Assembly (NCBI GenBank): GCA_019695115.1
Contig: JAIBAP010000020.1
Location: forward strand, 1-64,000
Reading direction: 5' to 3'
DNA from: Caldilineales bacterium
GTDB taxonomy: Bacteria; Chloroflexota; Anaerolineae; J102
DNA length: 64,000 nucleotides
The translations under genes and the position numbers were made by a program. Below, piece by piece: positions 36,951 through 49,396 of this stretch. The stretch's first letter is position 1. Each line of letters starts with the position of its first letter. A model generated the notes under the pieces. That model did not search any database and was not told the DNA's origin. It saw only the letters and a program-made list of their open reading frames with translations.

Positions 36951-37070
36951 TCAGGCTGACCTGACTTTCTCAGGCTGACCTGACTTTCTCAGGCTGACCT
37001 GACTTTCTCAGGCTGACCTGACTTTCTCAGGCTGACCTGACTTTCTCAGGCTGACCTGACTTTCTCAGGC
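36951..37070. repeat. Six 19-bp tandem repeats upstream of the zinc-ribbon gene
   Basis: Six exact copies of TCAGGCTGACCTGACTTTC (36951-37064) plus a partial copy TCAGGC. Each has TCAGG-CTGA-CCTGA, a small inverted repeat. The array ends about 15 nt before a TGC-TACCAT -10 and 28 nt before the likely start codon, so it could be an operator array. Confidence 0.92.
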
Positions 37071-37084
37071 GGCATCCCTCATGC

Positions 37085-37090
37085 TACCAT
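37085..37090 (+). promoter_or_regulatory. -10 element of the zinc-ribbon gene
   Basis: TGC-TACCAT followed after 7 nt by ATG 37098. The spacing predicts a transcription start at or next to the start codon. Confidence 0.45.
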
Positions 37091-37097
37091 GCTGGTT

Positions 37098-39314
37098 ATG
37101 TCAGCCAGCCAGGCAGAGAACCTGCCGCCTGATTCGGCCCTACGCCTCTCCTTGCCGCCGATGGACCCGGCCGGCATGGTCGCGCTCGTCATCGCTCCCT
37201 TCGCCCCGCCCCTGATCGCCCGTTCGCTCGCGGCTTTGCCGGCCGGTCGGCTGGTGATGGCGATGGGGGCGGACGATCTGGCCGGCCTGAGCCTGGCCCC
37301 TGTCATCCTCGACCCCGACCCCCTGGCCCTCCTGTCTCTGGCCGTGCGCCACACCCCTCTCGACTCAGGGGTCGTGGCCCGCGCCTTCACCCAGTTGCTG
37401 GATGCGCCGCATCGAGGCCGGCCATGGGGCCAACAACTACGCCGGGCCTACGATACCTCCTGCCCGGCCTGTGGGCGCATCACCGAGGCGCTGGCCTACC
37501 GCTGGCAGGGCAGCCCGCCCGCCCTGGTCAGCCGCGACCTGGACTGTGAGCACTGCGGGTTCAGCGGCGAATCGGCCGCCGAGGCGGACGACCGCTTGCA
37601 GGCGGCCGGCGTCGAAGCGGGCAAATCACTCTACTGGGAAATGATGGGCCGGGTGGCCGAAGCGTCCGATCCGCTGCGCCCGCGCCTGGAGCAAGCAATG
37701 TCGTTCTACACCCCGCGGGCGCTGTGGGGGATATGGCAAAGCCTGCGCATCTTGCAGGAACTGCGGCTGAGCCAGGAAGACCGCCGGGCGCTGCAACTCA
37801 TCCTGGCCGAGGCCATGTGGCGCGGCAGCAGCCTCGAAGGCCAGCCCGACCTGCTCTGGCAAACCAACCTGCGCCGCCCGCGCCGCTTCGTCGAGCGCAA
37901 TCTCTGGCGGGTGCTGGATGCAGCCGCGCGGCTCGTGGCAGGGCTTGCCGGCATGGCGCCATCCCCCACCCCGCCCCAACTCAGCCAACGTTGGCCCGAC
38001 GACGCCCGCCAGCGCCTCGAGCCGGGCAGCGCGGCCCTCGCCCTGGCGCCGGTTCCGCCCTCGCTGCCGTTGTACTGGCTCCTGCGCTTTGTCTGGAGCG
38101 GGTGGCTGTTCGGGCGGCAGGCGCTGGCGCCGATGAACGACCTGCTCTCGTTGCGGCCGGGTGAGTGGGAATTGCTGGCAATGCGGCTGGCCTCTGCACA
38201 CCGGGCCTTGTGGGGCTGGCTGACCGAGGGTGGCGAGCTGGCCGTGCAGTGGCGATGGCGCGGGGATGAAGACCCCTCGCTCGCTATCCTTGCCTCGTTG
38301 CCTGCGGCTCCGGCGACGTTTGCGGTGGCCGAGGCCGGGCCGAACGACATCATCGCCCTGGCCGTGGTTCGCAAGACCGCCGCCCCCCCGCCCGCCGTTA
38401 TCGCCACCGATCCTTTGGCAAGCGGGGCCGCGGCCATGCTGGAAGCCGTGACCCAACGCGGTGAGCCGCTGACTGGGCCGCGGCTGCGCCCGTTGGTGGC
38501 CGCTGCCTGGCGACGGCAGGGCGACCTGCCCGATACGGCCGAGGCCGATCTCGAGATCTTGCTCGACCCCCTGGCCCCGCCCGCCGGGCTGCATGTCATC
38601 GGCAAGGATGGTGAAACCTGGGAGCCGGGCGATGTGGCCTGGTGGTGGCTCCACCGCCCGCCCGCCGCCTGGCAGCCGGCCAGCGACCGGGCCGAACGGT
38701 CGGCCCTGGCCATGCTCGATGCGGGTGCGGTTGCCGCGACCGATGACCTGGCCTGGGGGATCAGCGGGCGTCTGCCGGCGGACGGCGCCCCCGACCGCCC
38801 CTGGATCGAGGCCCTGGCTCTCTCCTATGCCGAAAGGAGCGCCGAGGGCCTGCTTCTGCTGCCTCAAGATCGGCCCCAAAAGCGCCAGGCGGAGTTGGCG
38901 GCGCTGGCGCAGGATCTGCTGGCGGCCGGCCGGCGGATGGGCTTCGAGGCTGCCATCTGGCCGGAGGACGGGCTGTGGCAAGTGGAATGGCAGCGGGCGG
39001 GCAGGCGTCGCGCCAGCTTCGTCCTCACCGCCACCACCGCCCTCACCCCGCGCGTCTGGCAGAGCCGGGCGCCGCTGCCGGGTCTCTCGCGCTTTCTGGT
39101 GCTGCCGGGCAGCCGCGCCGGACTGGTGCAGTGGCGCATCGACCATCAGCCGCTGTGGGCGGCGGCGGCGCTGGCCGGCGGCTGGACGTTCACCAAGTTC
39201 CGCCATCTGCGCGAGATGCTGGCCGATGCCGACGAGGAGCCGGAGCGCTGGCTGGCCCATCTTCGCCTCGACCCCATCACCTCGGGTCAGGCGGAACAGA
39301 TGAGTTTGTTCTGA
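37098..39314 (+). CDS. Zinc-ribbon protein resembling a catalytically degenerate DNA methylase
   Basis: About 738 residues, unrecognised as a whole. CPACG and CEHCG, 36 residues apart (TSCPACGRITEAL and LDCEHCGFSG), make a four-Cys zinc ribbon. Before it, an LDPDPLALLSLAVRHTP segment resembles the NPLA-type stretch after the SAM pocket in large DUF1156-like DNA methylases. After it comes FYTPRALWGIWQSLRIL, like the FTPR motif of the same proteins. No DPPY/NPPY motif and no GxGxG SAM loop are visible, so methylation is doubtful. ATG 37098 was chosen over 37089 because of the -10 spacing. It sits alone behind a 19-bp repeat array. Confidence 0.7.
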   Translation: MSASQAENLPPDSALRLSLPPMDPAGMVALVIAPFAPPLIARSLAALPAGRLVMAMGADDLAGLSLAPVILDPDPLALLSLAVRHTPLDSGVVARAFTQLLDAPHRGRPWGQQLRRAYDTSCPACGRITEALAYRWQGSPPALVSRDLDCEHCGFSGESAAEADDRLQAAGVEAGKSLYWEMMGRVAEASDPLRPRLEQAMSFYTPRALWGIWQSLRILQELRLSQEDRRALQLILAEAMWRGSSLEGQPDLLWQTNLRRPRRFVERNLWRVLDAAARLVAGLAGMAPSPTPPQLSQRWPDDARQRLEPGSAALALAPVPPSLPLYWLLRFVWSGWLFGRQALAPMNDLLSLRPGEWELLAMRLASAHRALWGWLTEGGELAVQWRWRGDEDPSLAILASLPAAPATFAVAEAGPNDIIALAVVRKTAAPPPAVIATDPLASGAAAMLEAVTQRGEPLTGPRLRPLVAAAWRRQGDLPDTAEADLEILLDPLAPPAGLHVIGKDGETWEPGDVAWWWLHRPPAAWQPASDRAERSALAMLDAGAVAATDDLAWGISGRLPADGAPDRPWIEALALSYAERSAEGLLLLPQDRPQKRQAELAALAQDLLAAGRRMGFEAAIWPEDGLWQVEWQRAGRRRASFVLTATTALTPRVWQSRAPLPGLSRFLVLPGSRAGLVQWRIDHQPLWAAAALAGGWTFTKFRHLREMLADADEEPERWLAHLRLDPITSGQAEQMSLF

Positions 39315-39329
39315 TGAGGGGGGGCGTTC

Positions 39330-39372
39330 TGTGTTCCGTGTTGCGTGTTCCGTGTTCCGTGGTGCGTCATGT
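39330..39372. repeat. GTGTTCC/GTGTTGC heptanucleotide repeats
   Basis: Five or six 7-nt GTG words after the zinc-ribbon gene's stop. No other feature is seen before 39448. Confidence 0.75.
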
Positions 39373-39447
39373 TGCGGCCGCACTTATCTTTCCGAACTGT
39401 CTTTCCAAATGCCAGGCGGCCTCGCCCCGCTAAGGTGACTTACAACC

Positions 39448-40422
39448 ATGCCGATCGATCTTCCCTCCTACCCCCTTTTGCTCGGCCCCACGCCGCTGCA
39501 CCCGCTCCCCCGCTTTTCGGCCTGGCTGGGCGGCGTCGAAATCTGGATCAAGCGCGATGACCTGACGCCACTGGCCCTGGGCGGCAACAAACTGCGCAAA
39601 CTGGCCTTTCTGCTGGCCGAGGCCCTGGCCCAGGATGCCACCGACCTGGTGACGACCGGGGCGGCGCAATCCAACCATTGCCGGCAGACGGCGGCGGCAG
39701 CGGCGCGGGCCGGGCTGGGCTGCCATCTGGTGTTGCGCGGGCGGCCAGATGCCCGGCCCGGCGGCAACATCTTGCTCGACCGCCTCCTGGGGGCCGAGTT
39801 GCACTGGGCGGGCGGCCCCGACACCGGCCCGGCCCTGGCGCGGGTGGTGGAGGATTTGCGGGCCGCCGGGCGACGGCCCTATGCCATCCCGCTCGGCGGC
39901 TCGACGCCGGTGGGCGCGGCCGGCTATGCCGACGCCTGGCTGGAGATGAGCGAACAGGCGCGGGCGCTGGGGATCGAGTTCGACGCCGTCGTTTTCGCCA
40001 CCAGCTCGGGCGGGACGCAGGCCGGGCTGGCGGTGGGGGCGGGGGCCGCCGCTTGGCCGGGCGCCATCCACGGCATCTCGGTCGACCACAAGATCCCCGA
40101 CCTGGCCGCCGTGACCGAGCGGCTGACGCAGGCCACCGCCGACCTGCTGGAGATTCCCACGCCCCACCCGGTTATCGTCCATGATGATTACATCGGCGCC
40201 GGCTACGGCATCGTCGATGACGCCGATCGCAAGGCGATCATCGCCCTGGCCCGCAGCGAAGGCATTCTGGTCGATCCGGTTTATACGGGCCGGGCGCTGG
40301 CGGGGCTGATCGACCTGGTTCGCGGCGGGGTGCTGGCTGGGCGAGTGCTGTTCTGGCACACGGGCGGCGCGCCGGCGCTGTTCGCGTATGAGACGGATCT
40401 TCTTGCTGATGACGGAAGCTGA
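39448..40422 (+). CDS. dcyD: D-cysteine desulfhydrase / ACC deaminase-like PLP enzyme
   Basis: A 324-residue fold-type II PLP enzyme. IKRDDLTPLALGGNKLRKL contains the PLP Lys, TTGAAQSNHCRQTAAAAARA the substrate-contact Ser/Asn, and FATSSGGTQAGLAVG the phosphate-binding loop. DcyD breaks D-cysteine to pyruvate, H2S and ammonia; ACC deaminase is the near neighbour. The missing Tyr/Glu specifics cannot be resolved by eye. It is convergent with the kinase gene, 3 nt apart. Confidence 0.88.
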   Translation: MPIDLPSYPLLLGPTPLHPLPRFSAWLGGVEIWIKRDDLTPLALGGNKLRKLAFLLAEALAQDATDLVTTGAAQSNHCRQTAAAAARAGLGCHLVLRGRPDARPGGNILLDRLLGAELHWAGGPDTGPALARVVEDLRAAGRRPYAIPLGGSTPVGAAGYADAWLEMSEQARALGIEFDAVVFATSSGGTQAGLAVGAGAAAWPGAIHGISVDHKIPDLAAVTERLTQATADLLEIPTPHPVIVHDDYIGAGYGIVDDADRKAIIALARSEGILVDPVYTGRALAGLIDLVRGGVLAGRVLFWHTGGAPALFAYETDLLADDGS

Positions 40423-40425
40423 TCG

Positions 40426-42837
40426 TCAGTTGCCGATTTTGACGCTGCCTGACTGAAGCAATCCGTTTTCGATGAACAAGTCGACTCGATACTCACCGTT
40501 CGGAAAGGCCCTTCCGTTGTCAACCCAGGTAAACTGGTAACCAGAAGGACTGATCCAGTGGCTGTCCCAGACGTCGTTTCGGCGAAACCGTTCGAGTTCC
40601 TTGTCGTCGTGGTACCAATATCGCTGGAATGATGCCCCCAAAGGAACATCGCGGTACTGCCAGCTGATGTAGAATAGCCGCGTGCCGGACGGCAATGTCT
40701 CCATAGGTTTGGTGCAGCGATTGTCGGCGTCGAGTTTGAGGCAGAAGCTGATAGGGCCGAACCACGGCTGCCCATTCGTGGCCGATTCGCCGGCTGGGCT
40801 GGTAGGTGTGGCGGTAGGCGCGGGCGTGTCTGAGGGCGGCGCCAGGGCCGTCGGCAGGGCGGCATCCGGCGAAAGCTTCTGGGGCGCCTGGCCGGGGGAC
40901 TGCGTCGGCCCTTGCACCGGGTTGAGTTCGGGCGTGGGCAGCAGGTCGGGCGTGGTCGGGGCTGACTCATCCGGCGGAAGTGAAGTCGGGAAGTCTGGTG
41001 GCAACGACCACAAGTCGATGTTGCAGTCTACCGTGCTCTGGTAAGTATTGACATAACCTGTTTCGCCGGCCGGGGTCACCACCTTCAACCACCAATTGGG
41101 TGGAACGGCGGGGACGCTGGCGAGGGGGCGAAGAATATCACCACGGCGCAGGACGCCGACCATGCTGCCGCCGTCGGCCTTGGGGGCGGGCCACAAGGGC
41201 AACCCATCCTGCATCACCGTGCATGCGGCTTCGGGCAGGGGGGTGGGGCTTGGGGTTGGGGTAGGGTTGGCGGTGGGTGTACTGGCAGGGAGGGCGGCCA
41301 GGATGGTCTGCACCTGTTCACGGCGATCCGAGTAGCTCTCCTTGCCATCCGTCAATTCCAGGAACCGTTGAAAGTTGGGAATGGCCTGGTCGATCTGCCC
41401 CAGGTTTTGGTGAGCGATCCCACGCAGGTCGTAGTAGTCGGGTGTTGTGGGGTCATAGGCAATGGCCTTTTGGATGTCAGCCAGAACTTCTTGCCACTGG
41501 CGGCGGTCCTCATAATAGCTCGCCCGCTCGAAATAGGCTTCGGCCGAAGTGGGCGCCAACTCGATGGCCTTGTTCAGGTCGGCCAGGGCCAGGTCGAACT
41601 TACCACTGTCGCGATAAAGACTGGCGCGGAACAAATAGGGCTGCTCGTAGCCTGGGTCCAGGTCGATGGCGGCGTTGATGTCCTGGAAAGCCAGATCCAA
41701 CCGCCCCTGACCGGCATAGCACACACTGCGCGGTTTGTAGATGTCGGCAAGTTGGCAACCGCGCTCGATAACGTCGGTGGCAAGGCGAATGACCTCCTTA
41801 CATTCCTCCCAGTCAACCAGGTTGTCCAGCCGCTCGGCAGCCGCTCCGCAGCTCAGAACCGAGCTATCCCGCTGGCCCCGCGTCCACAGCCAATAGCCCG
41901 CCACAGCTACCACCGCCACCAGGACGAGCGGGACAACCGGCCACCAGCGCGGCAGGGGGCGCTGCCTGGGCGCAGGTTTGGCGGCAGCGTCAGGATGACC
42001 GCCCTCTGCCGTGCGCAGGGCCTGGACGAAGGCGGCGGCGCTGGCGAAACGGTCGGCGGGGCGCTTGGCCAGGGCCTTGAGCAGGACCTGGGACGGGCCA
42101 TCGGGCAGGTCGGCGCGCAGGCTGCGGGGCGAGGGCGGCTGGCGGGTGAGGTGCGAGACCAGCACCTGGGCGCTGCTGCCCGTGAACGGCACCTGCCCCG
42201 TCAGCATGTGGTAAGCGACGATGCCCAGGGCGTAGAGGTCGGTGGCGGGGCCGATCTCGTTGGCCCGCTCGCTGTCGGCTTGCTCCGGGGCCATGTACTC
42301 CACCGTGCCCAGCACCGCGCCCGACTGTGTGATCTCAGTCGATTGGGCCAGAGATTTGACCAGCCCGAAATCACTCAGCACGGGCCGCGTTTGGCCGTGA
42401 TGGGTGGTCTCCAGCAGGATGTTGGCGGGTTTGACATCGCGGTGCACCACGCCCTGGCTGTGGGCATAGTCCAGGGCGTCGGCGATGGGCGCCAGCAAGG
42501 CGATGGTTTCCTCGACGCTCAGGCTGCCCTGGCGCTTGAGGTAGTCGCGCAACGACTCGCCCTCGATCAACTCCATGGCGATGAAGATCTGCCCATCCAC
42601 CTCCCCGATCTCGTGGATGGCGACGATGTTGGGGTGCTTCAGCCGGGCGGCGATGCGGGCTTCTTGCTTGAAACGGGCAACGGTGTCCGGCTCCCAGGCC
42701 AGGTGCGGGGCCAGGATTTTGAGGGCGATGTCGCGGTCGAGGCTGGCATCATGGGCGCGGTAGACGGTGGCGAAGCCGCCGCGTCCCAACGGCGCTTTGA
42801 TCTGGTATTTGCCAAAGGTAGGGGGAAGGTCGGGCAT
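40426..42837 (-). CDS. Membrane Ser/Thr protein kinase with TPR and SH3-like ectodomain
   Basis: ~803 residues. The cytosolic kinase domain (~10-270) has GRGGFATVYRA, VAIK-equivalent IALKIL, HRDVKPANILL, SDFGLVKSL and a TVEYMAPEQ activation segment. There is one membrane helix (~297-318, PVVPLVLVAVVAVAGYWLW), then 4-5 TPR units (~330-485), a Thr-Pro linker, an SH3-like module (~540-600), another Pro-rich linker, and a C-terminal beta domain ending SGSVKIGN. The start ATG 42837 was preferred over TTG 42849. It is 15 nt after the upstream kinase stop and probably in the same operon. The ligand is unknown. Confidence 0.93.
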   Translation of the reverse strand: MPDLPPTFGKYQIKAPLGRGGFATVYRAHDASLDRDIALKILAPHLAWEPDTVARFKQEARIAARLKHPNIVAIHEIGEVDGQIFIAMELIEGESLRDYLKRQGSLSVEETIALLAPIADALDYAHSQGVVHRDVKPANILLETTHHGQTRPVLSDFGLVKSLAQSTEITQSGAVLGTVEYMAPEQADSERANEIGPATDLYALGIVAYHMLTGQVPFTGSSAQVLVSHLTRQPPSPRSLRADLPDGPSQVLLKALAKRPADRFASAAAFVQALRTAEGGHPDAAAKPAPRQRPLPRWWPVVPLVLVAVVAVAGYWLWTRGQRDSSVLSCGAAAERLDNLVDWEECKEVIRLATDVIERGCQLADIYKPRSVCYAGQGRLDLAFQDINAAIDLDPGYEQPYLFRASLYRDSGKFDLALADLNKAIELAPTSAEAYFERASYYEDRRQWQEVLADIQKAIAYDPTTPDYYDLRGIAHQNLGQIDQAIPNFQRFLELTDGKESYSDRREQVQTILAALPASTPTANPTPTPSPTPLPEAACTVMQDGLPLWPAPKADGGSMVGVLRRGDILRPLASVPAVPPNWWLKVVTPAGETGYVNTYQSTVDCNIDLWSLPPDFPTSLPPDESAPTTPDLLPTPELNPVQGPTQSPGQAPQKLSPDAALPTALAPPSDTPAPTATPTSPAGESATNGQPWFGPISFCLKLDADNRCTKPMETLPSGTRLFYISWQYRDVPLGASFQRYWYHDDKELERFRRNDVWDSHWISPSGYQFTWVDNGRAFPNGEYRVDLFIENGLLQSGSVKIGN

Positions 42838-42852
42838 AGCCGGCTCCAACCT

Positions 42853-46167
<3,315 letters not shown>

Positions 46168-46243
46168 AGCGCGCCTCGGTGCCACAAGCTTAGCAGCGTT
46201 GACTATCTTACGTCAAACAGCCCCTCGCTGCCCTGCTGCCGTT

Positions 46244-48355
46244 CTATTGGCCGGCGGCAGTCATCTCGTCCAGTTCGCTCTCGGTCGTGTGGATGTCCTG
46301 CTCCAATTGCCGGATTTCGTTGACCAGCCAGAGCGGGGCGGCCAGACCATAGCTGCTGCGCACGCCCTCGCGTTCGGCTAGATTGAGTTTGAGTCTTTCG
46401 AGTGTTTCCTCTTTGATCTGGCGGCGCGTGCGGCGGAAGGCGTCGCGGTCGATGACGGCGAAAGATTGATTGAGTTGTTGGGCCAGGTCGGCTGAAGATT
46501 GCCGCTGAGCTTCGGTGGAGGCGACATCGACGAAGATCCTGCGGCTGACCACCTTTTCGGGCGTCTCCCGGTCTTCTTCCCGCGGCCCCAAGAGGAAGCG
46601 AACTTCGAGCGTGAGCGGGACTTTGCCGGCGCTGGCAGGTTGCAGGCCCAGGGGCAGGTCGCGGCTGCGGCCCGGGGCCAGGTTGCCGATGGCCGTTGTG
46701 CGCATGTCATCACCCACGAACGGGCCGCTGGATTTGGCGCTCAAGGCCGTGGCCACGCCATCACCCTCGTTTCGCACCAGCAGATGGAGGATGTTGTATT
46801 GGTCCTTGACGAACCCGGTTTCGGGCGTGACTTCGACCAGCACGAAGGGATATTTGCGCAGCCGGCAGACCTCGCGCCAGGCGGCGGCGCTTTCGCTCTC
46901 CATCCCGGCTTCTTTGTAGGCAAGCTGCGCCTGTTGCCAGGCCTCGGCCGCGTCACTCAACTCGGCCAGCCGGTGCAGGGCCAATGCCTTCGCCACCAGG
47001 TCGCCTTCGGCGTCGTAGAGCTCGGCGGCCGACTGGAGGGCGGCGTTGGTGTTGATCTTCTCGAACAGACCGGCAGCTTGCCGTCGTTGGCCGGCGGCCG
47101 CCCACAGCTGGGCGGCGGCGAAGGCGTCGTTGTGCTGCTCCAGCAGCCGGGCGGCGTCGGCGAGTTTGCCGCCATCGGCCAGCAACGAGGCCGCCATCCG
47201 CCAGGCGCCGGCATCCAGAGCCTGCTGGAGGGTGGGCTGGGCGCGCGGCGGGCGCAGCAGGCGCAAGGCGTCGTCGGCGTCGAATACAGCCAGGCCGGCG
47301 GGGGTGGGCAGCGGCTCGATTTCGATCCGGTGCTCGCCCTGCCAGCGCCAGTGCTCGGCCCCGGTGGTGGGGTCTAGCCCGCGCACGGTGTGGTCGTGCC
47401 CGGCGACGATGAGCGCAGCCTGGGCAAGGAGTGGCCGGGCCGTGACTTTGCGTTCGCTGGGCATGGTCCAGACCGGCGTCCCGCTGGCGATGGCGACTGC
47501 CTGCACCCCTCCCGGCCCGCCGATGAACAGCCGTTCGCCATCGCTGGCCAGAGCCGGGGCGCCGCGGCCTGCCGGCGGCCGGGTCCAGAGGACGGCGCCG
47601 TTGGCGGCATCCAGCGCGGCGATGGCGCCGTCGGTGAAGGAGGCAAAGGCCATGTGGCCGCAGACGAACGGCGTGGCGGCCCAGGCGTCGGCGCTGTGTT
47701 CGTGGCGCCAGACGATGCGCCCATCGCCGCTATCGACGGCCAGGAGCAGCGGCCCGCGCGTCGGCGTCAGCAGTGTGGGGCCGTGGATTTCGGGCGGCAG
47801 GATGTGGCGGGCGCCTTCCAGCGGCCAGCCGCGACGGGCTGTGCCCGTGGCGGCTGCCACCGCCCAGAGGCTATTGCCATCGCCCACCACCCAGAGGCTG
47901 CCGTCATCGGCCAGGACGGGCGCACCCACAGCCCGCATCCCCGGTTGCCAGCGCCATCGCTCGCGCCCACTGCTCAGTTCCACGGCGCAAAGGCTGGCGT
48001 TGCTTTGCAGGGGGTCGGTGGTCTGGGTGGCGAAGATGACCAGGTCGTGGTGGAGCACGAGGGGCGGGTTGACGAGGCCATCCGGGAGGGCCAGCCGCCA
48101 GACTGCGCGCATGGTCGTGGCATCGACGGCCACGATGGCGCCGCCATAGGCCCCGTCCACCTTCTCGCGCACGATCAGCGAGGCCACGATCAGGTTGCCG
48201 GCCACGACCGCACCCGGCTGCGCTTCGCCATCCAGCCGCAAGCTGGCCACCAGTTCGACGCCTTCGCCGGCGCTTTGGGCGCGATGAGCGCCACAGGTGG
48301 GGCAGACGCTGGCGTTGGCCAGGTAGGTGGAGCAAACAGGGCAGAAATCGTCCAT
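46244..48355 (-). CDS. Zinc-ribbon, PQQ-type beta-propeller protein with effector-associated-domain-like tail
   Basis: 703 residues, with no signal peptide or membrane helix. CPVCSTYLANASVCPTCG (~5-22) is a zinc ribbon. About 30-370 is a PQQ/quinoprotein-like propeller with blades of the type AVDATTMRAVWRLALPDG and GLDPTTGAEHWRWQG. About 375-500 is a helical tandem-repeat region of TPR/clathrin-like character, and ~505-600 a beta domain with CARDB-like spacing. The last ~50 residues (LAEREGVRSSYGLAAPLWLV then NEIRQLEQDI) match the pattern L..LE....YG...P..L..EI..L...I seen in helical effector-associated domains of NACHT/CHAT/kinase conflict proteins. It lies 76 nt before two sensor kinases, so an adaptor or substrate role is inferred. 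Confidence 0.82.
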   Translation of the reverse strand: MDDFCPVCSTYLANASVCPTCGAHRAQSAGEGVELVASLRLDGEAQPGAVVAGNLIVASLIVREKVDGAYGGAIVAVDATTMRAVWRLALPDGLVNPPLVLHHDLVIFATQTTDPLQSNASLCAVELSSGRERWRWQPGMRAVGAPVLADDGSLWVVGDGNSLWAVAAATGTARRGWPLEGARHILPPEIHGPTLLTPTRGPLLLAVDSGDGRIVWRHEHSADAWAATPFVCGHMAFASFTDGAIAALDAANGAVLWTRPPAGRGAPALASDGERLFIGGPGGVQAVAIASGTPVWTMPSERKVTARPLLAQAALIVAGHDHTVRGLDPTTGAEHWRWQGEHRIEIEPLPTPAGLAVFDADDALRLLRPPRAQPTLQQALDAGAWRMAASLLADGGKLADAARLLEQHNDAFAAAQLWAAAGQRRQAAGLFEKINTNAALQSAAELYDAEGDLVAKALALHRLAELSDAAEAWQQAQLAYKEAGMESESAAAWREVCRLRKYPFVLVEVTPETGFVKDQYNILHLLVRNEGDGVATALSAKSSGPFVGDDMRTTAIGNLAPGRSRDLPLGLQPASAGKVPLTLEVRFLLGPREEDRETPEKVVSRRIFVDVASTEAQRQSSADLAQQLNQSFAVIDRDAFRRTRRQIKEETLERLKLNLAEREGVRSSYGLAAPLWLVNEIRQLEQDIHTTESELDEMTAAGQ

Positions 48356-48466
48356 ACCGGCGCTCTCGGATCAGGACCTTGCTTCGACCGGCCGCAAGGT
48401 CGCTGCATTGTAAGGTCAAGACCGGAACAGCACAAACGCATCCGGTCTTGGCCTTGTCTCTGGCGG

Positions 48467-49090
48467 CTACGGCCCGGTCGGAGATGACAGCAGATTGATC
48501 AGCAGGGCTTTCAGTTCGTCGTACTCATAGGCTACCGGAAACTGGGGGAATTCGGCCATCATGTTGGGCGGTGGGCGGAAGAGGATGCCGTGGTCGGCGG
48601 CGGCGAGCATGGTGGCGTCGTTGTACGAGTCGCCGGCGGCGATGACGCGGTAGTTGATCTGTTTGAATGCCTGCACAGCCGCGCGCTTGCCGTCGCGGAG
48701 GCGCAGGTGATAATCGACGATCAGGCCGCGGCTGTCGATTTCCAGGCTGTTGCAGAAGAGGGTGGGCCGGCCGAGTTTGGCCATGAGCGGGGCGGCGAAC
48801 TCGGCGAAGGTGTCGGAGAGGAGGATGACGGGGGTCTGCGCCCGCATCCAGCCCAGGAAGTCGCAGGCGCCGGGCAGCGGCTCCAGCTCGGCGATGACTT
48901 CCTGGATGTGGCGCAGGCTGAGGCCGTGCTGTGCGAGGATGGCCAGCCGCGCCCGCATCAACTTGTCATAATCGGGTTCGTCGCGGGTGGTGCGGCGCAG
49001 GGCGGGGATGCCGGTGGTCTCGGCTACGGCAATCCAGATTTCGGGCGTGAACACGCCCTCGAGGTCGAAGACGGTGAGGGGGGGCAGCAT
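48467..49090 (-). CDS. thrH: HAD hydrolase, ThrH-type phosphoserine phosphatase/homoserine phosphotransferase
   Basis: 207 residues. The nucleophile motif is VFDLEGV (DLE instead of DxD, which is characteristic of ThrH), followed by LLSDTFAEF (motif II Ser), [11 protein letters not shown] (Lys), and [12 protein letters not shown] (metal-binding). ThrH of Pseudomonas removes phosphate from phosphoserine and can transfer it to homoserine. The ATG at 49090 was chosen because the family begins at the strand leading to DLE; the longer frame upstream is translated heptamer repeat. Confidence 0.88.
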   Translation of the reverse strand: MLPPLTVFDLEGVFTPEIWIAVAETTGIPALRRTTRDEPDYDKLMRARLAILAQHGLSLRHIQEVIAELEPLPGACDFLGWMRAQTPVILLSDTFAEFAAPLMAKLGRPTLFCNSLEIDSRGLIVDYHLRLRDGKRAAVQAFKQINYRVIAAGDSYNDATMLAAADHGILFRPPPNMMAEFPQFPVAYEYDELKALLINLLSSPTGP

Positions 49091-49250
49091 GGGGCAGGTG
49101 GTGGGGGGGCAGGTGGCAGGGGGCAGAGCTTGTCCTGAGTGAAACGAAGGATCGCAAGTCGCAAGTGGCAAGTGGTAAGTCGCAAGTGGCGGATGGCAGG
49201 TGGCAGGTGGCGGATGGCGGGTGGTGGGTGGTGGGTGGCGGATGGGCAAG
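49091..49250. repeat. GGCAGGT/CGCAAGT/GGCGGAT heptanucleotide array
   Basis: 7-nt words GGCAGGT, GGCAAGT, CGCAAGT, GGCGGAT, GGCGGGT and GGTGGGT run upstream of thrH, interrupted once by non-repeat sequence (~49126-49145). Together with 49373-49432 it fills the divergent 378-nt gap. Confidence 0.85.
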
Positions 49251-49372
49251 AGGGCGCGTCTTGCAGATGCATGGTAAGACGGCGTGAAGGGATTGTATCA
49301 GAGGAAGGTGATTGTGAGTGATATGGATGGGCTTGCGCGGAGGCAAGCTCCTCGGCCCTTGCCCCTTCCTGC

Positions 49373-49378
49373 TACAAT
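49373..49378 (+). promoter_or_regulatory. Extended -10 for the flavin reductase gene
   Basis: CCTGC-TACAAT, with the recurrent TGC extension. The leader of ~85 nt contains AACAATC repeats. The -35 is weak. Confidence 0.4.
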
Positions 49379-49396
49379 TGCCTTGTTTGCCAGAAA

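Noticed and set aside
36951-37070. Plasmid-type replication iterons
   Set aside because: No Rep gene, DnaA boxes or AT-rich melting region lie nearby; a promoter-linked role is more likely.
37098-39314. Active restriction-modification methylase
   Set aside because: No DPPY/NPPY or SAM-binding GxGxG motif is visible, and no nuclease gene adjoins it.
48590-49138. Plus-strand ORF opposite thrH
   Set aside because: Shadow of thrH; Gly/Val-rich with no domain pattern.
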